Shown one piece after another: positions 42,850 through 50,634 of a stretch of DNA of 64,000 nt. The notes under the pieces are model-generated. The model did no database searches and was not told where the DNA came from. It saw nothing but the letters and a program-made list of their open reading frames with translations. This stretch comes from an uncultured Oscillibacter sp. (lineage in GTDB: Bacteria > Bacillota > Clostridia > Oscillospirales > Oscillospiraceae), in contig NZ_CANTJS010000009.1 of assembly GCF_947654275.1 (NCBI RefSeq), positions 1 through 64,000 on the forward strand, given 5' to 3'. The stretch's first letter is position 1. Every line of letters starts with the position of its first letter. A program made the translations under genes and the position numbers.

Positions 42850-43730
42850 CGGGCCGGATTCAAAAAGCCCTCAGCGGCTTCTATTACGTGGACACCGGCG
42901 CAGAGGTCCTGCGATGCCGGGCCCGGGGGAAGTTCCGGAAGGAGGGCGTCTCCCCGCTGGTGGGGGACCAGGTGGAACTCCGGGCCCTGGGAAACGGCGA
43001 GGGCTTCGTGGAGCGGATTCTGCCCCGGCGGAACGCCTTCACCCGGCCCGCCGTGGCCAATATCGATCAGCTGGTGGTGATTGCCTCCGGCGCCATTCCC
43101 AAAACGGACCCCTTCCTCATCGACCGGGTGGCGTCCATCGCCGCTCTGAAGGACTGCCGGGTGATGGTCCTGCTGAACAAGTGCGACCTGGACCGGGCGG
43201 ATGAACTCTATGCCATCTATCAGTCTTCCGGCTTTCCCACTCTCCGCGTCAGCGCGGAGACAGGGGAGGGCCTGGAGGATCTGAAAGGGCTGATTGCCGG
43301 GAAGCTGTCTGCCTTTACAGGGAACTCCGGTGTTGGAAAATCCAGCATTTTAAATGCGCTGGACCCTGATTTTCAGCTCCAGGTGGGGGAGGTCAGCACC
43401 GCCCTGGGGCGGGGGCGTCATACCACCCGTCATGTGGAGCTCCACCGCCTGTCCTGCGGGGCGGAGGTGGTGGATACTCCCGGCTTCTCCTCCTTTGAGG
43501 CGGAGGAGCTGAACCTGGAGCTCAAACGCCGTCTGCCGGAGACCTTTTTGGAATTCCGGCCCTATCTGGGACAGTGCAGATTTGTGGGCTGCGCCCACAC
43601 CAGGGAGCAGGGCTGCGCCGTGCTGGAGGCTCTGGAACAGGGCGGCATCCGGAAGAGCCGCCATCAAAGCTATCTCCGCCTGTATGAGGAGCTGAAGCCT
43701 CTTCAGGACTGGCAGGAGAAAAAGAAATAG
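42846..43730 (+). CDS. rsgA: Ribosome small subunit-dependent GTPase A
   Basis: 294 aa. OB-fold N-terminus, circularly permuted GTPase in order NKCD (G4), GNSGVGKSS (G1), DTPGF (G3), then a zinc-binding tail (CRFVGCAHTREQGC). Helps 30S maturation. Same block prpC-prkC-rsgA as in Bacillus, though rpe is not next here. Confidence 0.96.
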   Translation: MTGRIQKALSGFYYVDTGAEVLRCRARGKFRKEGVSPLVGDQVELRALGNGEGFVERILPRRNAFTRPAVANIDQLVVIASGAIPKTDPFLIDRVASIAALKDCRVMVLLNKCDLDRADELYAIYQSSGFPTLRVSAETGEGLEDLKGLIAGKLSAFTGNSGVGKSSILNALDPDFQLQVGEVSTALGRGRHTTRHVELHRLSCGAEVVDTPGFSSFEAEELNLELKRRLPETFLEFRPYLGQCRFVGCAHTREQGCAVLEALEQGGIRKSRHQSYLRLYEELKPLQDWQEKKK

Positions 43731-43738
43731 GACAGAAG

Positions 43739-43765
43739 AGTCCGCCCGTTGGGCGGACTTTTTCT
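43739..43765 (+). terminator. rsgA terminator
   Basis: 9-bp stem AGTCCGCCC/GGGCGGACT (43739-43747/43751-43759), then TTTTTC. Confidence 0.88.
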
Positions 43766-43822
43766 GCACCAGGGACAATCACCGCTGTATATACTGAACC
43801 AGAGGGAAGGAGGTGTGGCGTC

Positions 43823-43981
43823 ATGTGCCGGAGAGATTGGGGCGGCTGTCACCTGTTGGGTATCTGCGCCGCGGCGCTGGGAACCGGGATATTGATTACC
43901 GCGATTTTCCCGGTAGGGGCGCTGCTGTTCCTGGTGGCCTTTCTGCTGATTGCCTGCGGCTGCGCATGCTGCAGGCGGTGA
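43823..43981 (+). CDS. Very small membrane protein, 52 aa
   Basis: 52 codons from the ATG at 43823, 7 nt after a strong GGAAGGAGG. MCRRDWGGCHLLGIC, then a hydrophobic stretch of about 33 residues broken by FPVG (two helices), ends in ACGCACCRR. Eight cysteines in all, five of them in the last nine residues or so. I do not recognise the family. Sits between the rsgA terminator and spoVM; the 44-bp upstream gap holds only a weak TATACT box (43790-43795). Confidence 0.65.
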   Translation: MCRRDWGGCHLLGICAAALGTGILITAIFPVGALLFLVAFLLIACGCACCRR

Positions 43982-44012
43982 ATTCCTTTACTTAAATTTA
44001 GGAGGCGGCTTT

Positions 44013-44087
44013 ATGAACATCGTGGTTTGGAAATCCCCTAAAATGCTTCGCGGAATTCTGCGGAAATTGTTCAAGGTGAAGGAATAA
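44013..44087 (+). CDS. spoVM: Stage V sporulation protein M
   Basis: 24-aa amphipathic peptide MNIVVWKSPKMLRGILRKLF plus KVKE. Layout and residues match SpoVM (26 aa in Bacillus): hydrophobic start, the key helix-breaking Pro at position 9, then a cationic amphipathic helix. Strong AGGAGG ribosome-binding site. It lies downstream of rsgA, as in Bacillus. SpoVM binds the positively curved forespore membrane and anchors SpoIVA, whose gene is also in this window (48939-50414). Confidence 0.85.
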   Translation: MNIVVWKSPKMLRGILRKLFKVKE

Positions 44088-44110
44088 GCCTGCCGGGCAG
44101 TTCATAGAGT
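44081..44110 (+). promoter_or_regulatory. Candidate sigma-E-type promoter of the SPOCS/LysM gene
   Basis: GGAATAAG (44081-44088), 14 nt, CATAGAGT (44103-44110). The -10 box equals that of spoIIIAA; the -35 is weak (5 of 8). GGCAGTTC (44096-44103) and GAACTGCC (44128-44135) form an inverted repeat around the expected start site. Confidence 0.45.
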
Positions 44111-44156
44111 AGGACAGGAATACGATGGAACTGCCTGGAAAGGAAGGACGGAGTTC

Positions 44157-45695
44157 ATGGAACTGGAACTGAAAAAAACGTCTCTGGACACCTATGAGAC
44201 GGGGGGCGAGCTGACCCTGACCCAGGAGGAAACGGCGGAAACCATTGTGCCGGACTACTGCCCCGATATTGCCCGCATCATCGAAACCGTGGGGAAGGTC
44301 TATCTCCACAGCCGGGAGCTGCGGGACGGGAAGGCGGAGCTCTCCGGCACCGTGCGGGTGACGGTGCTCTACACCCCTGACGGAGAGCCGGGCGTCCGGA
44401 CGCTGGAATTCGCCATGCCCTTTACCGTTGAGAGCGACAACCGGAGCCTGTCGGGCTGCCAGTACCTGACAGCGGAGACAGAACCGGAATTTCTGGAGAC
44501 CCGGATGCTGAACCCCCGCAAGATTTTTACACACTGCAAGCTGGTCACACATATCACCGCCTATCAGCGGACGCCCCTCAGCTTCTGCACCGACGTGGAG
44601 GCCGAAGAGGGCTTCTGTGTGGAGAAGCGCCAGGAGCAGCAGCACGCAATCCTTTTAACACACATTGCTGAAAAGGATTTTACCTTTACGGAGGAGGTCA
44701 ATCTCTCACCGGGCCGGGAGGGAGCGGCGGAGCTGCTGACCAACCAGGTTTCCAGCACCGTCACCGAGGCGAAAATCGTGGGGAGCAAGTTGATTTTCAA
44801 GGGGATTTTTTCCGTCAGCCTGCTCTACCGTGACAGCGAAGGAACCTGCGGCTCCATGGCGGCGGAACTGCCCTTTTCCCAAATCATGGAGGTGGAGGGC
44901 GTCACCGAGGGCGCTGCCGCGGCCATGCAGCTGCAATTGACGGGGACGGATTTCCAGATTGACGGAGACGACCCCGAGGGCCGGCAGATTGCCGTGACAC
45001 TGTACCTGCACGCCACCGCCCTGATGCGGGAGGAACAGGACCTGACTCTGCTCAGCGATCTCTATTCCACGGCCTATGATATGACCTATGAGGCCGCGCC
45101 GCTGTCCCTCACCAGCTTCTGCGAGGCCATGAACCGCCGTCAGACGGTGCGGGAGGTGCTGGAGATTGGCGTGGTGGCCAATGCCATTCTGGCGCTGTCG
45201 GCCCAGTGCGGAGCAGTTTCCGTCAGCCGGGAGGGGAACATGGCCGTGCTGCGCACCGGCGTAACCGTCCGGGCCATGTATCTGGACGAGGGCGGCGTGC
45301 CCCTGGTGGCGGAGCGCTGCATCGACGCCAGCTGCCAGCTGGAGCTGCCGGAGGACTGCCGGATCACCGCACGGGCGGTCTGCCCGGAGGAGGTCCAGGG
45401 CTCCCTGGGAGACCGAGGAATCGAGGTCCGCTTCCCGGTGGATTTCCGGGTGGAGGCGGCCTCCCGGGTCAAAAAGGTCTGCGTCTCCGCCGCCAAGCTG
45501 GATGCGGAGTCTCCCAAGGACCTGACAGGGGCGCCCTCTCTGGTGCTGCGCTGTATGGGACGGCAGGAGAGTGCCTGGGACCTGGCAAAGAAATACAACA
45601 CCACCATTGACTCCATTCTTTCCGCCAACCAGCTGGAGGGAGAGGAGGACCTGCCCCGGGAAAAGCTGCTGCTGATTCCCAGGAAGCGGGCGTGA
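44157..45695 (+). CDS. SPOCS (DUF3794) domain protein with LysM
   Basis: 512 aa. SPOCS/DUF3794 regions cover most of the chain (about 10-450; DYCPDIARIIETVGKVYL is typical), ending in a LysM module (about 465-510: ESAWDLAKKYNTTIDSILSAN). This architecture is found in sporulation proteins that bind cortex or coat, similar in principle to SpoVID/SafA. Its proximity to spoVM and a CATAGAGT -10 box support mother-cell expression. Precise coat role is inference. Confidence 0.88.
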   Translation: MELELKKTSLDTYETGGELTLTQEETAETIVPDYCPDIARIIETVGKVYLHSRELRDGKAELSGTVRVTVLYTPDGEPGVRTLEFAMPFTVESDNRSLSGCQYLTAETEPEFLETRMLNPRKIFTHCKLVTHITAYQRTPLSFCTDVEAEEGFCVEKRQEQQHAILLTHIAEKDFTFTEEVNLSPGREGAAELLTNQVSSTVTEAKIVGSKLIFKGIFSVSLLYRDSEGTCGSMAAELPFSQIMEVEGVTEGAAAAMQLQLTGTDFQIDGDDPEGRQIAVTLYLHATALMREEQDLTLLSDLYSTAYDMTYEAAPLSLTSFCEAMNRRQTVREVLEIGVVANAILALSAQCGAVSVSREGNMAVLRTGVTVRAMYLDEGGVPLVAERCIDASCQLELPEDCRITARAVCPEEVQGSLGDRGIEVRFPVDFRVEAASRVKKVCVSAAKLDAESPKDLTGAPSLVLRCMGRQESAWDLAKKYNTTIDSILSANQLEGEEDLPREKLLLIPRKRA

Positions 45696-45710
45696 TGAGC
45701 GAATGAAAAC

Positions 45711-45742
45711 AGCGGACGTTTCCCGTCTTGGAAACGTCCGCT
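45711..45742. terminator. Bidirectional terminator
   Basis: 11-bp stem AGCGGACGTTT/AAACGTCCGCT (45711-45721/45732-45742), T-rich on the plus side, with GTTTTC on the minus side. It lies between convergent genes. Confidence 0.8.
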
Positions 45743-45746
45743 TGCT

Positions 45747-46190
45747 TTATTTCCATAATTCCTGATTCATCAGGCTTTCATAGCTGATACCAGGGGTGTG
45801 TGGATAGTCCTCCGGATCCCGGCGGTGCTTTTTGGCCCAGGCGTTTGCGAGAAGATAGAGCACCGACTCAAATTCCAGGTCAGGCTTCAGTCTGGTACTT
45901 CCGCTGCGAACGGCCTCATAATAGGCCCGCCCATTGACCACAGCCACGCACCGCTGATAGAGGAACAGGTCAGCGGACATACTGTTTGTGTCTTTATAAA
46001 GGCTCTGAGCAATCTTTCGGCTGTCCAGATTGTGCAGCAGACGGGCCATAGTGTCCTCAAAGGCAAAAATCTCCTCGTCCGACCGCCGGGCCAGAAAACG
46101 CAGCGCCGGCGCAAGGACCTGACTGTCGTCGCCTGCACAGTTCCAGTTCAGCAGGTCCATGACTCTCCAGAAGAATGCTTCATTCTCCAC
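45747..46190 (-). CDS. DUF4240-family protein
   Basis: 147 aa, soluble. N-terminal pattern FWRVMDLLNW...VLAPALRFLARRSDEEIFAFED, with ADLFLYQRCVAVVNGRAYYEAV, fits DUF4240. GTG start at 46190, 8 nt after TAGGAGG. It begins 12 nt after the ABC ATPase stop on the same strand, so it is the last gene of the transporter operon. Family function is unknown; members are common in immunity-like accessory loci. Confidence 0.75.
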   Translation of the reverse strand: MENEAFFWRVMDLLNWNCAGDDSQVLAPALRFLARRSDEEIFAFEDTMARLLHNLDSRKIAQSLYKDTNSMSADLFLYQRCVAVVNGRAYYEAVRSGSTRLKPDLEFESVLYLLANAWAKKHRRDPEDYPHTPGISYESLMNQELWK

Positions 46191-46202
46191 GGGATGCGCC
46201 TC

Positions 46203-46970
46203 CTAATTCTCCGTGTACCGAGCCAGGAACTGCCGGGTCCGTTCCTCCCTGGGGTGGTCGATGACCTCTCGGGGATCGCCCTGCTCCACGATGACGCCGC
46301 CGTCCATGAAAATCACCTGGTCCGCCACGTCCCGGGCAAAGGCCATCTCGTGGGTGACGATAATCATGGTCGTTTTCTGCTCCGCCAGAGAGCGGATGAC
46401 CCGCAGGACCTCGCCGGTGAGCTCCGGGTCCAGGGCGGAGGTGGGCTCGTCAAAGCACAGGATGTCGGGCTGTAAAGCCAATGCCCTTGCTATCGCTACC
46501 CGCTGCTGCTGTCCGCCGGAAAGCTGGTGGGGATAATGGTCCGCCCGGTCCGCCAGACCCATCCGCGCCAGCAGCTCCCGGCCCGTCTTGACAATAGCTT
46601 CTTTACTCTCGCCGCCCCGTTCCTTGGACAGCAGCTCCCGGGCCAGGGTGACGTTTTGCAGCGCCGTGTACTGGGGGAAGAGATTGAAATTCTGAAACAC
46701 CAGACCGAAGTGAAGCCGCTTCTGCCGGATGTCCTTTTCCGACTGGGTGGAGGGGTCCGACGCGTCAAAAATCACGCCGCCCTTTACGGCAATGGAGCCG
46801 TGGTCCGGCCGCTCCAGAAAGTTCAGGCAGCGGAGCAGGGTGGTCTTTCCGGAGCCGGAGGAACCGATGATGGACAGGGCCTGTCCCTCCTCCAGGGAAA
46901 AACTGATATCGCTGAGAACCTGGGTATTGCCGAAGTGCTTTTCAATATTCCGTACCTCTAAGATTGCCAT
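46203..46970 (-). CDS. Polar amino-acid ABC transporter, ATP-binding protein
   Basis: 255 aa. Walker A GSSGSGKTT, Q-loop, signature LSGGQQQR, Walker B LCFDEPTSALDP. The GlnQ/HisP-type family powers uptake of polar amino acids. ATG after AAAGGAG. Middle gene of a minus-strand operon: binding protein, permease, ATPase, DUF4240. Confidence 0.95.
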   Translation of the reverse strand: MAILEVRNIEKHFGNTQVLSDISFSLEEGQALSIIGSSGSGKTTLLRCLNFLERPDHGSIAVKGGVIFDASDPSTQSEKDIRQKRLHFGLVFQNFNLFPQYTALQNVTLARELLSKERGGESKEAIVKTGRELLARMGLADRADHYPHQLSGGQQQRVAIARALALQPDILCFDEPTSALDPELTGEVLRVIRSLAEQKTTMIIVTHEMAFARDVADQVIFMDGGVIVEQGDPREVIDHPREERTRQFLARYTEN

Positions 46971-46981
46971 ACGTTTCTCCT

Positions 46982-47632
46982 TTAACGGAAATAGTCCAGC
47001 TTCCGTTCAAACCAGCCAAACAGCAGGGTCAGGACGCCTACAAACACCAGAAAGAAAATCGCCGTAGAAAACAGGGGCCAGATCAGGCCCTTGGCCGCGT
47101 ATTCATTGGCGGTCATAATGATTTCCTTGTTGGAGATGATGCGGGCCAGGGAAGTATCCTTGACCAGGGTGATGATTTCGTTGCCCATGGGGGGAACGAT
47201 GCGCTTCACCAGCTGAAGAAGCGTGACCTTGAAGAAAATCTGGGGCTTCGTCATGCCCAGCACCTGTCCGGCCTCATACTGTCCCCGGGGAACCGACTCA
47301 ATGCCGCCCCGGAAAATTTCGGAGAAGTAGCAGGCGTAATTGATTACAAAGGCCACCACCGCCGCCATCAGCCGCCCACTGTTTCCGGCGGGCCAGGGCG
47401 TTCCCCAGCCCAGGAGACCCGGCCCCAGGAAGATGACCAGCAGCTGGAGCATCAGGGGAGTGCCCCGGATGATCCAGACAAAGGTCTTGACCAGCCAGGA
47501 CAGGGGTTTGAAACGGCTCATGGAGCCAAAGCAGACCAGAAGCCCCAGAGGAATCGAGAAAATCAAGGTCAATCCGAAAATCTGGCAGTTGATGATAAAG
47601 CCCTCACACAGGCGGCCCAGGATTACACTCAT
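46982..47632 (-). CDS. Amino-acid ABC transporter permease
   Basis: 216 aa from ATG 47632 after GAGGTG. About five transmembrane helices and the permease coupling motif region (GGIESVPRGQYEAGQVLGMT). His/Glu/Gln/Arg/opine family. Eleven nt upstream of the ATPase gene. Confidence 0.93.
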   Translation of the reverse strand: MSVILGRLCEGFIINCQIFGLTLIFSIPLGLLVCFGSMSRFKPLSWLVKTFVWIIRGTPLMLQLLVIFLGPGLLGWGTPWPAGNSGRLMAAVVAFVINYACYFSEIFRGGIESVPRGQYEAGQVLGMTKPQIFFKVTLLQLVKRIVPPMGNEIITLVKDTSLARIISNKEIIMTANEYAAKGLIWPLFSTAIFFLVFVGVLTLLFGWFERKLDYFR

Positions 47633-47657
47633 ATGTTCACACCTCAAAAAACTCCCT

Positions 47658-47688
47658 GTGGGACAAGGGAAAAATTCCCCTGTCCCAC
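47658..47688 (-). promoter_or_regulatory. Stem-loop between binding-protein and permease genes
   Basis: GTGGGACAAGGG/CCCCTGTCCCAC (47658-47669/47677-47688, one mismatch). On the minus strand a TTTTTT run follows about 9 nt later. It is probably a leaky terminator or mRNA stabiliser that raises binding protein over permease. Confidence 0.6.
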
Positions 47689-47705
47689 GGAAGATTGTAT
47701 GTTTC

Positions 47706-48590
47706 TTATTCAGCCAGCTCCAGGTTGTACTGGCCGGCCAGGGCCTTCAGAGAACCGTCAGCCACCATCTCCGCGAAGATATCATTGACGGCGTCCCGGA
47801 TATCAGAGCCTTTGCGGAAGGCGACGCCATAGTTCTCAACGGCCAGCTCATCCACAATCTCCAGATCGGCGTAGTCCGTGCCCTCACCGGTCATGGCGTT
47901 CGCCAGGGTCAGGTCCAGAACAGCGGCGTCGGCAGTGCCGGCCTTGACCTCCATCAGGCAGTCGGTCTGAACGCTTTTGCCCACATAATCCGCCTGGGCC
48001 AGGCCGGCGTCGGGCTCGGAGTCCTCCGTGCCGATGATTTGTGCCTCACCGGCGGAGCCAACCTCCGCCACCACAGTCTTTCCCGCCAGGGAAGAGGTAC
48101 CGGCATAGTCCGTTCCGGACTTGACCACCACCACCTGGGCGTTCTTCACATAGGGAACCGTGCAGTTCATGTTGGCCTCCCGCTCGGCATCCAGGGTCAG
48201 GCCGTTCCAGATGCAGTCAATGGACTTGCCGGCCAGCTCCACTTCCTTGGTCTCCCAGATAATCTCCTGGAATTCCGGCTCCACGCCCAGCTTTTCACAG
48301 ACGGCCCGGGCCAGCTCCGTGTCAAAGCCGGTGAAGTTTCCGTCGGCGTCGGTGTAGTTCATGGGCTCATAGACCGTGTAGCCAATCACCATTTTCCCGT
48401 TTCCCTGAACATAGGCCAGGTCGCTGTCTGCCTGACCGCTTCCGGCGTCTCCGGCGGGCTGGTTCTCCGGAGGGGCCGCAGGGGAGTCGCTGCCGGCGGT
48501 GCCGCCGGAGTCCTTGCCGCCGCAGGCCGCCAGGCTCAGGACCATCACAAGGGCCAGCAGAAGGGCCCGAAGTTTCTTGCTTTTCATCAT
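47706..48590 (-). CDS. Amino-acid ABC transporter substrate-binding lipoprotein
   Basis: 294 aa. N-terminal lipoprotein signal with lipobox LAAC (about residue 22), a Gly/Ser/Pro-rich linker (about 23-53), then the type 2 periplasmic fold with GYTVYEPMNYTDADGNFTGF broken over the ligand cleft and AVCEKLGVEPEFQEIIWE. Cystine or another polar amino acid is plausible; the ligand cannot be fixed. ATG at 48590 is 8 nt after GGAGG. Confidence 0.93.
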   Translation of the reverse strand: MMKSKKLRALLLALVMVLSLAACGGKDSGGTAGSDSPAAPPENQPAGDAGSGQADSDLAYVQGNGKMVIGYTVYEPMNYTDADGNFTGFDTELARAVCEKLGVEPEFQEIIWETKEVELAGKSIDCIWNGLTLDAEREANMNCTVPYVKNAQVVVVKSGTDYAGTSSLAGKTVVAEVGSAGEAQIIGTEDSEPDAGLAQADYVGKSVQTDCLMEVKAGTADAAVLDLTLANAMTGEGTDYADLEIVDELAVENYGVAFRKGSDIRDAVNDIFAEMVADGSLKALAGQYNLELAE

Positions 48591-48641
48591 GTTTTCATCC
48601 TCCAAATTTGAACGGGCTGCCCGTTCGTTTAATACACTAAC

Positions 48642-48670
48642 AGTTTACCATATGAAAGAACAGCTGTAAA
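48642..48670 (-). promoter_or_regulatory. Sigma-A promoter of the amino-acid ABC operon
   Basis: On the minus strand TTTACA (48670-48665), 17 nt, TAAACT (48647-48642). An AACGGGC-TG-CCCGTT inverted repeat (48611-48626) between promoter and start could be an operator. Confidence 0.7.
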
Positions 48671-48735
48671 GCATGAATTCGACCAAATCACCCCTTTGAC
48701 AGAGGAGGGTTCTTTGTGTGCTTTCTCCAAAATCA

Positions 48736-48860
48736 GAACCTGTATTCATAGCCGGGGGGAGCTGCATGGGCGAGGATTTTTCCTGTTGCAAGGGAAATTG
48801 ACGCAGTATGGCAGGAAAAAGACCGTTCAGACAGCGTTCAGCGGTTGTGAACGCAGGTTC
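48736..48860 (-). mobile_element. MITE-like element, copy B (125 bp)
   Basis: Starts GAACCTGTATTCA and ends TGAACGCAGGTTC, so 11 of 13 terminal bases are inverted repeats. Flanked by direct TCA (48733-48735 and 48861-48863). Its interior matches copy A (61918-62078) in reverse orientation, e.g. GACGCAGTATGGCAGGAAAA here and its counterpart there, but lacks about 36 bp. It has no coding capacity. TNA duplications are a feature of the IS1031 group of IS5-family elements, so it is probably a non-autonomous relative. Confidence 0.8.
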
Positions 48861-48871
48861 TCAGGCAAGCC

Positions 48872-48901
48872 GTCATACTTTCATGGGGACGGGCATAGAT
48901 T
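48872..48901 (+). promoter_or_regulatory. Sigma-E-type promoter of spoIVA
   Basis: GTCATACT (48872-48879), 14 nt, CATAGATT (48894-48901). This is 7 of 8 on the -35 consensus GKCATATT and close on the -10. It lies 11 bp after the end of MITE copy B. Confidence 0.75.
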
Positions 48902-48938
48902 GGAACATGAATATGGAGCGGAAAAAGGACGGGATGCT

Positions 48939-50414
48939 ATGAACACGACCATCTATCAGAATATCGCCACCCGCACCGCGGGAGATATCTACATCGGCGT
49001 GGTGGGCCCGGTGCGGACCGGCAAGTCCACCTTTATCAAGCGCTTTATGGAAACCCAGGTGATTCCCAACATTGAAAATGTGTACCGCAAGGAGCGGGCC
49101 AGGGATGAACTGCCCCAGAGCGGTTCCGGCCGGACCATCATGACGGCGGAGCCCAAATTTGTGCCGGAGGAAGCGGCTCAGGTTCAGCTGGAGGGCGGCG
49201 CGTCCTTCTCCGTGCGGCTGATTGACTGCGTGGGCTACATGGTCCGGGGAGCCATCGGCCAGTATGAGGACGACACGCCCCGGATGGTGACGACGCCCTG
49301 GTACGACCACGAAATTCCCATGACGGAGGCGGCGGAAATCGGCACCCGGAAGGTGATTTCCGAGCACTCCACCATCGGCATCGTCATCACCACCGACGGA
49401 ACGGTGGCCGATATTCCCCGAGAGGACTATCTGGAGGCGGAGGAGCGGGTCATCCGGGAGCTCCAGGAGCTGGGGAAGCCCTTCATCGTCCTCTTGAACT
49501 CCGCCGATCCCAGGTCCGACCGGGCCGCCGCCATCGCCAGAGACATCGCCTCACGCTATGAGGTGAACTGCGTTCCGGTGAACTGCCTGGAGCTGGGGGA
49601 GGAGGACGTGGCGGACATCCTCAAGGCTGTCCTCTACGAATTTCCCATGCAGGAGCTGGACCTGTTCCTGCCTCCCTGGGTGGACGCTCTGCCGTCGGCG
49701 CACCCCATTAAGGCAAACCTTTACGAGGCGGTCCGGCAGAGCACCTCGCAGCTCCAGCATATCCGGGAGGTGGACGGCGTCATCGCCGCCCTGGGAAGCT
49801 GTGAGAATATCAGTGAGGCGGCCATCACGGCCATTGACCTGGGCACCGGCGTGGCCGCCGCCCGGCTGGGTCTGCCCCGTGAACTGTTTTACCGGACGCT
49901 GTCGGAGCAGTCCGGATTTGAGGTGGGGGACGACGGCGACCTCATGAGCCTGCTGACCCGTCTGGCGGCGGTGAAAGCGGAATATGACAAGGTGGCCGGG
50001 GCGCTGAAGGACGTGAAGGAAACGGGGTATGGCATCGTGGTCCCCGGCATTGACGAGCTGACCCTGGAGGAGCCGGAAATCATGAAGCAGGGAGGCCGCT
50101 ACGGCGTGAGGCTGAAGGCCAGCGCTCCCAGCATCCATATGATTCGGGCGGACATCGAGACCGCCGTCTCGCCCATCGTGGGCAACGAGAAGCAGTCCGA
50201 GGATATGGTGAACTACCTGCTTCAGGAGTTCGAGGGAGACACGGGGAAAATCTGGCAATCCAATATTTTTGGCCGCAGCTTCCACGAGCTGGTCAGCGAC
50301 GACCTTCAGGGCAAGCTGAAGCGGATGCCGGACGACGCCCGGAAGAAGCTTCAGGAAACCCTGACCCGCATCATCAACGAGGGCAGCGGGGGGCTGATCT
50401 GCATTATCCTGTGA
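48939..50414 (+). CDS. spoIVA: Stage IV sporulation protein A (coat basement ATPase)
   Basis: 491 aa, the family length. N-terminal TRAFAC-like NTPase domain with Walker A GPVRTGKST (23-31), then middle and C-terminal polymerisation domains ending in GGLICIIL. SpoIVA hydrolyses ATP to polymerise on the forespore surface, anchored by SpoVM, and carries the coat. ATG at 48939; a weak AAAAAGGA site precedes it. Monocistronic. Confidence 0.97.
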   Translation: MNTTIYQNIATRTAGDIYIGVVGPVRTGKSTFIKRFMETQVIPNIENVYRKERARDELPQSGSGRTIMTAEPKFVPEEAAQVQLEGGASFSVRLIDCVGYMVRGAIGQYEDDTPRMVTTPWYDHEIPMTEAAEIGTRKVISEHSTIGIVITTDGTVADIPREDYLEAEERVIRELQELGKPFIVLLNSADPRSDRAAAIARDIASRYEVNCVPVNCLELGEEDVADILKAVLYEFPMQELDLFLPPWVDALPSAHPIKANLYEAVRQSTSQLQHIREVDGVIAALGSCENISEAAITAIDLGTGVAAARLGLPRELFYRTLSEQSGFEVGDDGDLMSLLTRLAAVKAEYDKVAGALKDVKETGYGIVVPGIDELTLEEPEIMKQGGRYGVRLKASAPSIHMIRADIETAVSPIVGNEKQSEDMVNYLLQEFEGDTGKIWQSNIFGRSFHELVSDDLQGKLKRMPDDARKKLQETLTRIINEGSGGLICIIL

Positions 50415-50418
50415 GAGA

Positions 50419-50452
50419 GACGGGCGGGCGCCGGGAACGGCGTCCGCCTGTC
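50419..50452 (+). terminator. Possible terminator hairpin after spoIVA
   Basis: GACGGGCGGGCGCC / GGCGTCCGCCTGTC stem around a 6-nt loop, with G-T pairs. There is no T run, so it may be an mRNA end without intrinsic termination. The remaining gap to 50569 shows nothing. Confidence 0.4.
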
Positions 50453-50569
50453 CCCATGCCGGCTGCGTCCCATCCCATTCGGAGTTTTTTTGCAGGGAAC
50501 GGGCTGTGTCCCGTTTTCCGGGAGTCTGGCACAATTGGGAGAACAGACACGCCCCGCGCTTCCATGTAC

Positions 50570-50598
50570 TTGAACCCCCTTCCGTGATGTGATATGAT
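50570..50598 (+). promoter_or_regulatory. Sigma-A promoter
   Basis: TTGAAC (50570-50575), 17 nt, TATGAT (50593-50598). Drives the orphan gene at 50635. Confidence 0.75.
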
Positions 50599-50634
50599 CG
50601 GTTCATCAGAATCAGCGCAGGGGAGGGGACGGCA

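Noticed and set aside
44125-44172. 16-codon ORF MELPGKEGRSSWNWN before the SPOCS gene
   Set aside because: No ribosome-binding site of its own; it overlaps the SPOCS start out of frame and part of its sequence belongs to an inverted repeat.
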